This document shows positions 41,943 to 50,770 of a stretch of 64,000 bases of DNA, one piece after another. Within the stretch, counting starts at the first letter, position 1. Each line of letters opens with the position of its first letter. Both the position numbers and the translations under genes were made by a program. Source of the stretch: JAEVLT01 sp044598425. Its GTDB lineage: Bacteria > Bacillota > Bacilli > Bacillales > Cytobacillaceae. The notes beneath the pieces were generated by a model that saw nothing but the letters and a program-made list of their open reading frames with translations, did no database searches and was not told the origin of the DNA. Location of the stretch: the NCBI GenBank assembly GCA_044598425.1, contig CP172536.1, positions 1,178,001 to 1,242,000 on the forward strand, given 5' to 3'.

Positions 41943-43484
41943 ATGGCGGCTGCACATATCGTGAACGAACAATTGCAAGAAAAACGATGGGAAATCGAAT
42001 CGGGTGGCTCTAAAAAATATCATCAGAAATTAAAGGAGCAAAATAAGTTGTTTGTCCGTGATCGCTTAACGTTATTGTTTGATGAGGGGAAATACGAAGA
42101 GGACGGGAAGTTTGCGAATCATACTGCAAGCGGGCTGCCGGCAGATGGGGTGGTTACGGCAATTGGGAAAGTAAATGGACAGACTGTTTGTGTGATGGCA
42201 AATGACTCAACTGTAAAAGCAGGGTCATGGGGAGCCAAAACGGTTGAAAAAATCATTCGAATTCAGGAAACGGCTGAAAAACTGTATGTCCCGCTGCTTT
42301 ATCTCGTTGATTCGGCTGGTGCGAGAATAACGGATCAGCTTGAAATGTTTCCCAATCGCCGCGGTGCAGGCCGAATTTTTTATAACCAGGTTAAGCTCTC
42401 AGGGGTAATCCCGCAAGTATGTCTCCTGTTTGGTCCATCTGCAGCGGGCGGCGCCTATATACCGGCATTTTGCGATGTGGTGATTATGGTTGAAAAAAAC
42501 GCCTCAATGTATCTAGGATCCCCTAGGATGGCGGAAAAGGTTATTGGCGAAAAAGTGACGTTGGAAGAGATGGGGGGCGCACGTATGCATTGCTCTGTGA
42601 GCGGCTGCGGCGATGTCCTCGTAAAAAGTGAAGAGGAAGCAATCGCTTCTGCCAAACAATATTTAAGCTATTTTCCAGCCAGTTTTAAAGCAAAGCCAAA
42701 AATTCTGCCAGGACTTCCGGTAAAAAAAGGGTGTGATTTGGCAGCGATCATTCCGGAAAACCAAAATACCCCGTTCAATATGTATGAAGGCATTGATGCT
42801 TTGATTGATGAAAACAGCTTTTATGAGATTAAAAAATTATTTGCCTCTGAGCTTATAACGGGATTGGCAAGGATTGATGGAAGAGCGATTGGCATCATCG
42901 CCAACCAGCCGCGTGTAAAAGGTGGGGTGCTATTTGTCGATTCTGCTGACAAAGGAGCTAAATTTATCCAACTTTGTGATGCTTTTCATATCCCGCTATT
43001 ATTTCTAGCCGATGTACCGGGGTTTATGATTGGTACAAAGGTGGAGCGTGCCGGAATTATTCGCCACGGAGCAAAGTTAATTGCAGCAATGAGCTCTGCG
43101 ACTGTTCCGAAAATTTCCGTGATCGTCCGAAAAGCATACGGCGCAGGTCTTTATGCTATGGCTGGCCCGGCATTTGAACCAGATTGCTGCATCGCCTTGC
43201 CGACAGCGCAAATTGCCGTAATGGGTCCTGAAGCCGCGGTTAATGCTGTTTATTCCAATAAAATCAATGAAATCGAGGATGTGCACGAACGGCAAGCGTT
43301 TATTTACGAAAAACAGCAAGAATACAAAGAACATATTGATATTTACAAGCTTGCTTCCGAGCTGATTGTCGATGAGATTGTCGCTCCTTCAGAACTGCGC
43401 GCAGTTTTGATGGGACGTTTTCATTTCTATGAAACGAAAGAGATGACATTTAGCGCAAGGAAGCATCCTGTCTATCCCGTGTGA
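41943..43484 (+). CDS. Acyl-CoA carboxylase beta subunit (carboxyltransferase), no biotin partner nearby
   Basis: A 513-residue carboxyltransferase of the propionyl-/methylcrotonyl-CoA carboxylase type. It has both crotonase-like halves: N-terminal RDRLTLLFDEG...GVVTAIGKVNGQTVCVMANDSTVKAGSWG with DSAGARITDQ and GPSAAGGAYIPA, and C-terminal VPGFMIGTKVERAGIIRHGAKLI...YGAGLYAMAG. It transfers CO2 from carboxybiotin to an acyl-CoA. No biotin carboxylase or biotin carrier gene lies in the window. ATG 41943 is chosen over an in-frame TTG 27 bases upstream that lacks an SD. The gene is not in the B. subtilis order here. Confidence 0.85.
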   Translation: MAAAHIVNEQLQEKRWEIESGGSKKYHQKLKEQNKLFVRDRLTLLFDEGKYEEDGKFANHTASGLPADGVVTAIGKVNGQTVCVMANDSTVKAGSWGAKTVEKIIRIQETAEKLYVPLLYLVDSAGARITDQLEMFPNRRGAGRIFYNQVKLSGVIPQVCLLFGPSAAGGAYIPAFCDVVIMVEKNASMYLGSPRMAEKVIGEKVTLEEMGGARMHCSVSGCGDVLVKSEEEAIASAKQYLSYFPASFKAKPKILPGLPVKKGCDLAAIIPENQNTPFNMYEGIDALIDENSFYEIKKLFASELITGLARIDGRAIGIIANQPRVKGGVLFVDSADKGAKFIQLCDAFHIPLLFLADVPGFMIGTKVERAGIIRHGAKLIAAMSSATVPKISVIVRKAYGAGLYAMAGPAFEPDCCIALPTAQIAVMGPEAAVNAVYSNKINEIEDVHERQAFIYEKQQEYKEHIDIYKLASELIVDEIVAPSELRAVLMGRFHFYETKEMTFSARKHPVYPV

Positions 43485-43520
43485 ATGAAAACTCGCCAAT
43501 CGGCGAGTTTTCATTTTTTC
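43485..43520 (+). terminator. Terminator after the carboxyltransferase gene
   Basis: Perfect stem ATGAAAACTCGCC / GGCGAGTTTTCAT (43485-43497, 43502-43514), loop AATC, TTTTTTC. Confidence 0.93.
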
Positions 43521-43558
43521 TGTTAAAATAAAAATAAAAAGCAAAAGAGGATGTTTTT

Positions 43559-44461
43559 ATGAAAATAGGAATTATCGGCGGGGGGGCAATTGGGCTTCTT
43601 TTTGCCGCTTATTTATGCGAAGTTTCGGATGTGACAGTGTTTACGAAAACACCCCAGCAAGCAGAGAAATTAAATGAAAATGGACTTGTTTTAGTGAAAA
43701 ATCATCAGTCTTCCACTTTTCATGTCAGTGCGAAACAAATCAGTGAGTGGAACCCGTATGAGGATTTAACGATTATCGCTGTGAAGCAGTATCAATTAGA
43801 TGGTGTATTGAACTTGATGGTTAATGCATCTGATCGAAACAGTCTCATATTTTTGCAAAATGGCATGGCGCATGTGAAGTTTATGGAAAATCTGCCTGCA
43901 AAAAATCTTTTTGTCGGTTCGGTTGAGCACGGAGCGGTGAGAGAAAATGCTTATACGGTTCGCCACAATGGAGCGGGTGTTACCAATGTAGCTGTCTATA
44001 AGGGAGATGCAACTCAATTGTCGCAATTGGCCGCACTTTTACACGACAGCTTTCCGTTTGTTTTGAAAGAAGATTACGTTGAAATGCTGGTGAATAAACT
44101 GGTAGTTAATGCGGTTGTCAATCCGTTAACGGCTATTCTTGGAATCGAAAATGGTAAACTGCTAGCCAATCATTTTTATGAGCATACGTTAAAAATGCTC
44201 TTTAGAGAAATTGCTCATATTTTAGAGTTGAAGAACGCGGAAGAGTATTTCAATAGAGTGGTGCTTGTTTGCCGGCAAACTGCGGAAAATCGTTCGTCGA
44301 TGTTAAAGGATCTGGAGGCGGGGCGAAAAACGGAAGTAGAGGCAATCGTTGGATATTTGCTGGATGAAGCAATAAAACAGGGAAAAGATGCTCCATTAAC
44401 GACCATGCTGTACGACATGGTGAGAGGGAAAGAGATAGGAGGAAAGGGCGTAAACAATTAG
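43559..44461 (+). CDS. panE: 2-dehydropantoate 2-reductase PanE
   Basis: Ketopantoate reductase of 300 residues for pantothenate and CoA synthesis. N-terminal NADPH fold GIIGGGAIGLLFAAYL (4-19), then the KQYQLDG and FLQNGM segments, and in the C-terminal half the catalytic-site pattern KLVVNAVVNPLTAILG and EAIVGYLLDEA. It corresponds to ylbQ. AAGAGGAT precedes the ATG. Confidence 0.93.
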   Translation: MKIGIIGGGAIGLLFAAYLCEVSDVTVFTKTPQQAEKLNENGLVLVKNHQSSTFHVSAKQISEWNPYEDLTIIAVKQYQLDGVLNLMVNASDRNSLIFLQNGMAHVKFMENLPAKNLFVGSVEHGAVRENAYTVRHNGAGVTNVAVYKGDATQLSQLAALLHDSFPFVLKEDYVEMLVNKLVVNAVVNPLTAILGIENGKLLANHFYEHTLKMLFREIAHILELKNAEEYFNRVVLVCRQTAENRSSMLKDLEAGRKTEVEAIVGYLLDEAIKQGKDAPLTTMLYDMVRGKEIGGKGVNN

Positions 44462-44579
44462 CTCGATTAATCAGTTGCATGATCTTTTTCTGTTTTTGCG
44501 GGCAAAGTTTTTTTTCAAATCATGTGGTTAATGCTATACTCGTTAAAGTACACTATCGTTTTAGAAAGGAAGTTCATGA

Positions 44580-46214
44580 ATGGAGATATCCCATCTCTTT
44601 TTACCTGCAACAAATCGCTTCGCTTCGAATTACCTAGAACAGACAGCTGACATTCAGCCCTTTTTTCATTACAAATTTAATCAATCGGATGCGGATCGCG
44701 AACGAATGGCAGAATTGAAAAAGCGGACGTTTCCCCGCAATGAAATGGCCGAATATATTGAAAATTTCATGGCTCGTTTTCCATCCTCTTCTGCTGTTAA
44801 ACGTTCACTTGAGAAACTGAAAAGTCAGGATAGCATGGTCGTGATCGGCGGGCAGCAAGCTGGAATCTTAACTGGACCGCTTTATACATTACATAAAGTG
44901 ATCTCAATTATTAAATTGGCGGAACAGAAAGAAAAAGAATTGAATGTTCCAGTTGTTCCGGTTTTTTGGATTGCAGGCGAAGACCATGACTATCAGGAAG
45001 TGAACCATATTTTCCTTCCAATGGATCAGAAAGTAGATAAATGGATTTATCCTGAAAAAGTACAGCAGAAAAAAATGGTTTCAGACATCGATTTATATAA
45101 AGAAACTTGTTTGTCTTGGGCTAAGAACGTCATTGAAAACTTTGGTGAAACTAGCCATACACAATCATTGTTAGAGTTTGTTGAGAAGCAGCTCGCGCAG
45201 TCAACCACTTTTGTCGACTTCTTCGCTTTTATCATTATGGAGCTGTTTAAGGAGTATGGGCTTTTAATCGTTGATTCGGGTGACCGGCAATTGCGCTATT
45301 TGGAAAAAGAATTGTTCGCGCAACAAATCCATCATCATGACTCGATTACCCACGCCTTATTGGAACAGCAAAAGAAGATTCGTGAAAAAGGTTTCCCGAT
45401 TACGTTAGAGGTAAGCGAAGATGCAGCCAATCTTTTTTACTATGACCAAAAGGCAAATGAGCGGATTTTGCTGGAATTTGACCGCCAAAATGATCGGTTT
45501 ATGGGCAGAAACGGCACGGTATCCTTTTCAAAAGAACAACTGCTCCAATTGGCTAAGGAAGAACCGGAGAAATTAAGCAACAATGTCGTGACGAGGCCGT
45601 TGACTCAAGAATGGCTTTTTCCCACGATTGCATTTATTGCAGGTCCCGGTGAAATCTCTTATTGGGCTGAACTAAAGCTCGCCTTCGAACACTTTGGAAT
45701 TAAGCTGCCGCCAATTGTTCCGCGCTTAAATATCACTTTGCTTGATCGATCGACTGAAACGGATTTAGCTGATTTGCATTTGGATTTAGCAGCTGTTTTA
45801 ACACGGGGAACCGAACCGGAAAAAAAGCAGTTTCTTGAATCCATTAAAGATCAAGAAGTGGAAGCACTATTTTCAGTGACAAAGGAGCAGCTGCGGCAGC
45901 AGTATGAACGGATTGAAGAAAAGACGCAGGAGCTTGATAAAGGTCTTCTGCCATTAGTGAAAAAGAATGAAAATCTTGTTTTGAAGCAAATTGATTTTAT
46001 GGAGAAGAAGCTTGAAGCATCCGTCAAACTTCAGCACGAAGTCATCCTGAATAAATTTGCCCGGATTGATCTTGCCTTAAGGCCTGACGGCTTTCCGCAA
46101 GAACGGGTATGGAATGTATTCTATTACTTAAATCAATACGGTTTAAGCCTTATCAAAGACTTGATGGAACTGCCATTTGTTTTTGATGGAAGTCATAAAG
46201 TAATCAAAATGTAA
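44580..46214 (+). CDS. bshC: Bacillithiol biosynthesis cysteine-adding enzyme BshC
   Basis: The last step of bacillithiol synthesis, adding cysteine to GlcN-malate. A 544-residue protein with the BshC core fold (VVIGGQQAGILTGPLYTLHKVISIIKLA, FWIAGEDHDYQEVNHIF, TRPLTQEWLFPTIAFIAGPGEISYWAELK, PPIVPRLNITLLD) and a long C-terminal coiled coil (about 380-500). The sequence is full length. AAAGGAAG precedes the ATG. TATACT near 44535 is a candidate -10. It corresponds to yllA and lies just before mraZ, as in B. subtilis. Confidence 0.95.
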   Translation: MEISHLFLPATNRFASNYLEQTADIQPFFHYKFNQSDADRERMAELKKRTFPRNEMAEYIENFMARFPSSSAVKRSLEKLKSQDSMVVIGGQQAGILTGPLYTLHKVISIIKLAEQKEKELNVPVVPVFWIAGEDHDYQEVNHIFLPMDQKVDKWIYPEKVQQKKMVSDIDLYKETCLSWAKNVIENFGETSHTQSLLEFVEKQLAQSTTFVDFFAFIIMELFKEYGLLIVDSGDRQLRYLEKELFAQQIHHHDSITHALLEQQKKIREKGFPITLEVSEDAANLFYYDQKANERILLEFDRQNDRFMGRNGTVSFSKEQLLQLAKEEPEKLSNNVVTRPLTQEWLFPTIAFIAGPGEISYWAELKLAFEHFGIKLPPIVPRLNITLLDRSTETDLADLHLDLAAVLTRGTEPEKKQFLESIKDQEVEALFSVTKEQLRQQYERIEEKTQELDKGLLPLVKKNENLVLKQIDFMEKKLEASVKLQHEVILNKFARIDLALRPDGFPQERVWNVFYYLNQYGLSLIKDLMELPFVFDGSHKVIKM

Positions 46215-46247
46215 AAAACTTCACGCCCGCCGTGAAGTTTTTTTTGT
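46213..46247 (+). terminator. bshC terminator
   Basis: AAAAAACTTCACG (46213-46225) / CGTGAAGTTTTTT (46231-46243), perfect, T run. It separates bshC from the dcw cluster. Confidence 0.94.
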
Positions 46248-46290
46248 TTTTTAACAGGATTTTTAATGCTAAAAAAAGAATAAAAAAAAT

Positions 46291-46320
46291 AGGTGGAGGA
46301 AAGTGGGGGAATGTGGTACA
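46291..46320 (+). promoter_or_regulatory. MraZ operator: three 10-bp direct repeats
   Basis: AGGTGGAGGA, AAGTGGGGGA, ATGTGGTACA in direct succession, with GTGG at 46293, 46303 and 46313. MraZ proteins bind GTGG-type direct repeats spaced by one helical turn ahead of their own gene. mraZ starts 29 bases downstream, so autorepression of the dcw cluster is inferred. Confidence 0.8.
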
Positions 46321-46348
46321 TTTTATTTAGAAAGTGGGGGTAACGGGT

Positions 46349-46780
46349 ATGTTCATGGGCGAGTACCATCATAGCATTGATAATAAAGGCCGAATGATTG
46401 TCCCTTCTAAATTCCGTGAAGAATTAGGAGAAGTGTTTATCATCACGCGCGGTTTGGATCAATGTTTATTTGGTTACCCACAGTCGGAGTGGAAGCTGAT
46501 TGAGGAAAAACTCAAAGCACTGCCGCTGACAAAAAAGGATGCCCGCGCCTTTACCCGATTCTTTTTTTCCGGCGCTACAGAAAGTGAATTGGATAAACAA
46601 GGAAGAATCAATATTCCTGCACCATTGCTTCAATACGCAAAACTAGAGAAAGAATGTGTAATTTTAGGAGTTTCCAATCGAATAGAAATATGGAGCAAGC
46701 CGATTTGGGAAGAATATTTTACTCAATCTGAAGAATCTTTTGCCGATATTGCTGAAAATATGATTGGGCTTGATATATAA
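46349..46780 (+). CDS. mraZ: Transcription regulator MraZ
   Basis: A 143-residue protein of two AbrB-like repeats: MGEYHHSIDNKGRMIVPSKFREELG (about 3-27) and ATESELDKQGRINIPAPLLQYA (about 78-99). It forms ring oligomers that bind the repeats upstream and represses the dcw cluster, in particular mraW/rsmH and ftsL. ATG 46349 gives the family length of 143; an in-frame start five codons upstream (GTG 46334) has no proper SD. First gene of the cluster. Confidence 0.95.
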   Translation: MFMGEYHHSIDNKGRMIVPSKFREELGEVFIITRGLDQCLFGYPQSEWKLIEEKLKALPLTKKDARAFTRFFFSGATESELDKQGRINIPAPLLQYAKLEKECVILGVSNRIEIWSKPIWEEYFTQSEESFADIAENMIGLDI

Positions 46781-46850
46781 TGGGAAAGTTATATTGATAT
46801 AATTTATCCATACCTATTTCGTGCTCTTGCGATTGGAAAGGTGGAAAAAT

Positions 46851-47783
46851 ATGTTTGAGCATACGACTGTGTTATTAAAGGAAGCGGTTAATGGGTTGAA
46901 CATTAATCCGGACGGCATCTATGTGGATTGCACTCTTGGTGGAGCAGGTCATAGTTCCTACATCCTTTCTCTCCTTAGCGAAAAAGGAAAGCTATTTGCT
47001 TTTGACCAGGATGATATGGCCATTGCCCATGCAAAAGAGAAGTTATCTAACTACAAAGATCAACTGACGATAATTAAAAGTAATTTTTTATTTTTAAAAG
47101 AGGAACTTGAAAAACGAGGGCTCGATCAGGTTGATGGGATTCTTTATGATCTTGGCGTTTCATCCCCGCAATTAGATACACCGGAAAGAGGTTTTAGCTA
47201 TCATCATGATGCTCCGCTTGATATGAGGATGGACACAGGCGCATCCTTATCCGCTTATGATGTTGTCAACTGCTGGTCTTATGAAGATCTTGTTCGGATT
47301 TTTTTTCGTTATGGTGAAGAGAAATTTTCGAAACAAATCGCCCGGAAAATTGAAGCCGCAAGGGGATTAAAAGCGATTCAAACAACGGGAGAGCTGGTTG
47401 AACTGATTAAGGAGGCAATTCCGGCACCTGCAAGAAGAAAGGGCGGCCATCCTGCTAAACGGATTTTTCAGGCGATCCGCATCGCTGTGAATGATGAGCT
47501 AGCCGTATTTGAGCAGTCGCTGAACCAGGCAATCGATCTATTAGCACCAGGCGGCAGAATCAGCGTGATTACCTTTCATTCATTGGAAGACCGAATTTGC
47601 AAAGCGGCTTTTAAAAAGGCAAGTGAAACAGGTGACTTACCGCCGGGCTTGCCAATGATACCAGATGAATACAAGCCAACCTTAAGGCTTATTACACGAA
47701 AGCCTATTGCTCCTTCTGAAGAAGAATTAGAGCAAAACAATCGGGCACGATCCGCAAAGCTTCGAATTGCAGAAAAACTTTAG
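46851..47783 (+). CDS. rsmH: 16S rRNA (cytosine1402-N4)-methyltransferase RsmH
   Basis: A 310-residue SAM methyltransferase (MraW) that modifies C1402 in the ribosomal P site. Motifs: FEHTTVLLKEAVNGLNI, CTLGGAGHSSYIL, AFDQDDMAI, DGILYDLGVSSPQLD and the GGRISVITFHSLEDRICKAAF segment. ATG 46851 with AAAGGTGG; an upstream in-frame start has no SD. It is cotranscribed with mraZ and ftsL (27 bases apart). Confidence 0.96.
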   Translation: MFEHTTVLLKEAVNGLNINPDGIYVDCTLGGAGHSSYILSLLSEKGKLFAFDQDDMAIAHAKEKLSNYKDQLTIIKSNFLFLKEELEKRGLDQVDGILYDLGVSSPQLDTPERGFSYHHDAPLDMRMDTGASLSAYDVVNCWSYEDLVRIFFRYGEEKFSKQIARKIEAARGLKAIQTTGELVELIKEAIPAPARRKGGHPAKRIFQAIRIAVNDELAVFEQSLNQAIDLLAPGGRISVITFHSLEDRICKAAFKKASETGDLPPGLPMIPDEYKPTLRLITRKPIAPSEEELEQNNRARSAKLRIAEKL

Positions 47784-47810
47784 AGAAGATCATTTTCAGG
47801 AGGGGAAAGA

Positions 47811-48176
47811 ATGAGCAATCTTGCCAGAGTTCAACAGCAGCAACAGCAGCAACAGCGAAGACAAGAAGTAATCCAACCAAGCAAAGCAAAAGACAAAAAA
47901 AGTTGGCTGACTCCTGGAGAGAAACTGCTGGGATTAACTTTTGCCGGTTTGGTTTGTTTTGGGGCAGTTCAGATCATTTCCAATCAGTCACAAATTTATC
48001 AGGTAAACAAAGATGTTCAGGAAGTGCAGTCCTCGATTAAAGAACAGCAAAGGGTAAACAGCGATCTCCAAGTTCAGGTAAGTGAATTAAGCTCATATGA
48101 GCGCATCCGCGAAAAAGCGAAAAAAATGGGTCTTGTGCAAAATGAAAATAATGTTAAGGTTGTGCAAGAAAAATGA
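47811..48176 (+). CDS. ftsL: Cell division protein FtsL
   Basis: A 121-residue bitopic protein: cytoplasmic N-terminus with a polyglutamine tract (residues about 8-15, encoded by CAG/CAA repeats), one membrane helix (about 44-62) and an extracellular coiled coil (QIYQVNKDVQEVQSSIKEQQRVNSDLQVQVSEL) that pairs with DivIC. It is part of the DivIB-DivIC-FtsL complex that controls FtsW-PBP2B at the septum. The stop overlaps the pbpB start by four bases (ATGA), coupling both. Confidence 0.92.
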   Translation: MSNLARVQQQQQQQQRRQEVIQPSKAKDKKSWLTPGEKLLGLTFAGLVCFGAVQIISNQSQIYQVNKDVQEVQSSIKEQQRVNSDLQVQVSELSSYERIREKAKKMGLVQNENNVKVVQEK

Positions 48177-50374
48177 TTAAGAAACAGCCATATATGAATG
48201 TGGGAGCAACGATATTATTTGTAATATTCAGTCTGCTCTTTTTTATATTGACTTACCGCTATTTTTCGATCCAAATTTCCGGTGAGGTTGACGGTCAGTC
48301 ACTCGTCGCAAAAGCTCAGCAAAAACAAAGCAGAATGAATATTATACCAGCAGCCAGAGGGAATATTTACGATCGGAATGGAGAGGTAGTCGCGGAAGAT
48401 ACCGCCTCCTATACGCTGATCGCCATCCTTGATAAAAAAATGACGCTGAATCCCAAAAATCCGAAACATGTGGTGGATCCCAGCATGACAGCGGAAAAAC
48501 TCGCAAAATACATTCATATGAGCGAAGCGGACATTTATAAAATTTTAACCACAAAAGGACGGGTGCAAGTTGAATTTGGCAAAGCGGGCCGCGATATTGA
48601 TTTGCAGACAAAAAAGAAAATCGAAGACCTGAAGCTTCCCGGGATTGCGTTTACCCGGAGTTCAAAACGCTTTTACCCAAATGGAATCTTTGCTTCTCAC
48701 GTGATCGGTTATGCGGATCAAGTAGAGCAAAAAGACGGCACAGTAAAAACGATCGGGAAAATGGGTGTGGAAAAATCGTTTAACACTGAGCTGACAGGCA
48801 AGGATGGAGAAATTGATTATAAGAGTGATCTTTGGGGATATTTGCTGCCGAGCGACAAGCAAAAAATAAAGCCGGCAAAAGATGGTGACGATGTATATTT
48901 AACAATTGATAAAAACATTCAAATCTTTTTAGAAGACGCGCTCAACAATGTGGCCAAAGAGTATAAGCCGGAAAAAATGGTTGCGATTGTCGCGGATCCG
49001 AAAACAGGAAATATCCTGGCAATGGGGCAAAGACCAACTTTTGAACCGAAAACAAAGGACGGTATTAGTAAAAGCTGGTATAACCAAGCAATTGAACCAT
49101 TTGAGCCCGGATCGACGATGAAAGTCTTTACGCTTTCGGCAGCACTTCAGGAAAATGTGTTAAATCTAGATGATTCCTATCAATCGGGATCGTATACCGT
49201 ATCGCCAAAAGTTAAACCGATCAAAGACTGGAACGGTTCAGGCTGGGGAACGATTACCTATCTTGAAGGCGTCCAGCGTTCATCCAACGTTGCTTTTGTG
49301 AAAATTGCCAAGGAAAAGCTAGGCTTTGACCGCTTTCGTGAGTATTTAACAAAGTTTGGATTGGATAAGCCGACAGGGATTGAACTGCCTGATGAGGCTT
49401 CCGGAAAAATTCCTTTTCTCTATCCGATAGAAAAGGCAACGACCGCATTTGGACAAGGTGCGGCAATCACACCGATTGAGCAAGTTCAGGCGGCAACAGC
49501 TGTAGCAAACGACGGGAAAATGATGAAGCCGCATATTGTTGAAAAAATCGTAAACCATGACACTGGGAAAACGATCAAGCAAACAGAACCAGAGGTTGTA
49601 GGAAATCCGATCTCAGCGGAAACGGCAAAAAAGGTGCGCGATGTTTTGGAAACCGTTGTGACATCTCCAAAAGGGACAGGGAGCCGATACGCAATACCTG
49701 GGTATAGTGTTGCCGGCAAAACAGGGACGGCGCAAATCCCGGGACCGGGCGGAAAATATTTATCAGGAGCAAAAAACTATATTTTTTCGTTTTTAGGAAT
49801 GGCGCCTAAAGATGATCCAAAGCTGATTGTTTATGTAGCTGTACAGCAGCCGGAAGTGGATGATTACTCAAAAGGATCTATTCCTGTTTCCGAGGTCTTT
49901 AAACCGGTGATGACCAACAGCCTGCAATATTTGAATATCCAGCCGTCTAAAGTAGATAAGGCAACTTCAAATCAGCTTCCAGATTTGGCGGGGCAATCGG
50001 TTACGGAAACGGTGAAAAGTTTGAATGATAAAGGGTTTGAAACGGTGGTTCTTGGAAAAGGAACTACCATCACCGGCCAGCTGCCTAAAGCCGGGACGAC
50101 GATTCTTGAGGGGGAAAAGGTAATTATTAAAACGGATGGTGAAATTGCCGCTCCTGATATGACGGGCTGGTCGCTTAGAGATGTGATGAAAGTAGCGAAA
50201 CTTGCGGATGTAAACTTGAGTACAAGCGGAAACGGATATGTCGTCGGACAGAGCATCAATCCTGGGTCGCCATTTGCAAAAGGAGATTCTTTAAAAGTTA
50301 CCTTCCAATTTCCTGAAGCTCAGTACGGCAAAGATGCGGCTAATGGGAGTGGCGGCGGCCAGCCTTCCGGATAA
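48173..50374 (+). CDS. pbpB: Penicillin-binding protein 2B (septal transpeptidase)
   Basis: A 733-residue class B PBP. N-terminal membrane anchor (about 11-30), dimerisation domain (RGNIYDRNGEVVAEDTASYTL), transpeptidase domain with S314-TMK, S370-S-N372 and K516-TG, then two PASTA domains (about 600-720) and a Gly/Ser-rich end. It crosslinks septal peptidoglycan with FtsW. Start overlaps ftsL. Full length for a PASTA-bearing PBP2B. A terminator follows, so spoVD is transcribed separately. Confidence 0.95.
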   Translation: MIKKQPYMNVGATILFVIFSLLFFILTYRYFSIQISGEVDGQSLVAKAQQKQSRMNIIPAARGNIYDRNGEVVAEDTASYTLIAILDKKMTLNPKNPKHVVDPSMTAEKLAKYIHMSEADIYKILTTKGRVQVEFGKAGRDIDLQTKKKIEDLKLPGIAFTRSSKRFYPNGIFASHVIGYADQVEQKDGTVKTIGKMGVEKSFNTELTGKDGEIDYKSDLWGYLLPSDKQKIKPAKDGDDVYLTIDKNIQIFLEDALNNVAKEYKPEKMVAIVADPKTGNILAMGQRPTFEPKTKDGISKSWYNQAIEPFEPGSTMKVFTLSAALQENVLNLDDSYQSGSYTVSPKVKPIKDWNGSGWGTITYLEGVQRSSNVAFVKIAKEKLGFDRFREYLTKFGLDKPTGIELPDEASGKIPFLYPIEKATTAFGQGAAITPIEQVQAATAVANDGKMMKPHIVEKIVNHDTGKTIKQTEPEVVGNPISAETAKKVRDVLETVVTSPKGTGSRYAIPGYSVAGKTGTAQIPGPGGKYLSGAKNYIFSFLGMAPKDDPKLIVYVAVQQPEVDDYSKGSIPVSEVFKPVMTNSLQYLNIQPSKVDKATSNQLPDLAGQSVTETVKSLNDKGFETVVLGKGTTITGQLPKAGTTILEGEKVIIKTDGEIAAPDMTGWSLRDVMKVAKLADVNLSTSGNGYVVGQSINPGSPFAKGDSLKVTFQFPEAQYGKDAANGSGGGQPSG

Positions 50375-50406
50375 GGGAGCTACAAATAGTGATGATCAAA
50401 ACAACG

Positions 50407-50436
50407 AAAAAAGCGGCGATGGGCGCTTTTTTTGCG
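50407..50436 (+). terminator. pbpB terminator
   Basis: AAAAAAGCG (50407-50415) / CGCTTTTTT (50424-50432), 8-base loop and T run. Confidence 0.85.
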
Positions 50437-50490
50437 GTCTAGGAAATTATAAATTTTAACATTGTGGATAACTTGAATAGGTTTTCTGAA

Positions 50491-50521
50491 TCTAGCTCCA
50501 GCGGCGCTGGCGCTTTTCTTA
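50491..50521. repeat. Minimal copy of the pbpB-spoVD repeat (both ends joined)
   Basis: 31 bases: TCTAGCTCCAGCG at the left, GCGCTTTTCTTA at the right, folding as AGC-CCAGC/GCTGG-GCT. The left end resembles the start and the right end equals the last 12 bases of the long units that follow. It looks like a long unit whose interior was lost, or the smallest form of the element. Confidence 0.7.
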
Positions 50522-50770
50522 TATTATCTGAATTTATATCTTAACTTCGATAACTGTCTAGCTCCACAAGAATAAGCTTCGGAAGCATAGCCTCGCACGA
50601 AGGAAAAGCGATAGCTTTTCCGAGGAGCGCCCTATCGACTACGTCGCTTCCCTCGCCTCGTCTACGATAAGTCGAGAACGAAAGACTACCGTCTTTCGAC
50701 TCTCCTTTATCTCACTCGGCTTTAGTCCACCTCCTTACGTCGATGACCAAGGGCGCTTGCGCTTTTCTTA
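50522..50770. repeat. Tandem repeat unit 1 of an intergenic structured element
   Basis: 249 bases: a 34-bp spacer, then GTCTAGCTCCACAAG... to GCGCTTTTCTTA. It is highly foldable: GCTTC/GAAGC, GGAAAAGC/GCTTTTCC, CGAAAGAC/GTCTTTCG and a long-range stem AGCGCCCT (near 50626) with AGGGCGCT (near 50749). No ORF with an SD. The TCTAGCTCCA...CGCTTTTCTTA frame is one I recognise from intergenic repeats scattered in Bacillaceae genomes; its role is not known. Confidence 0.85.
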
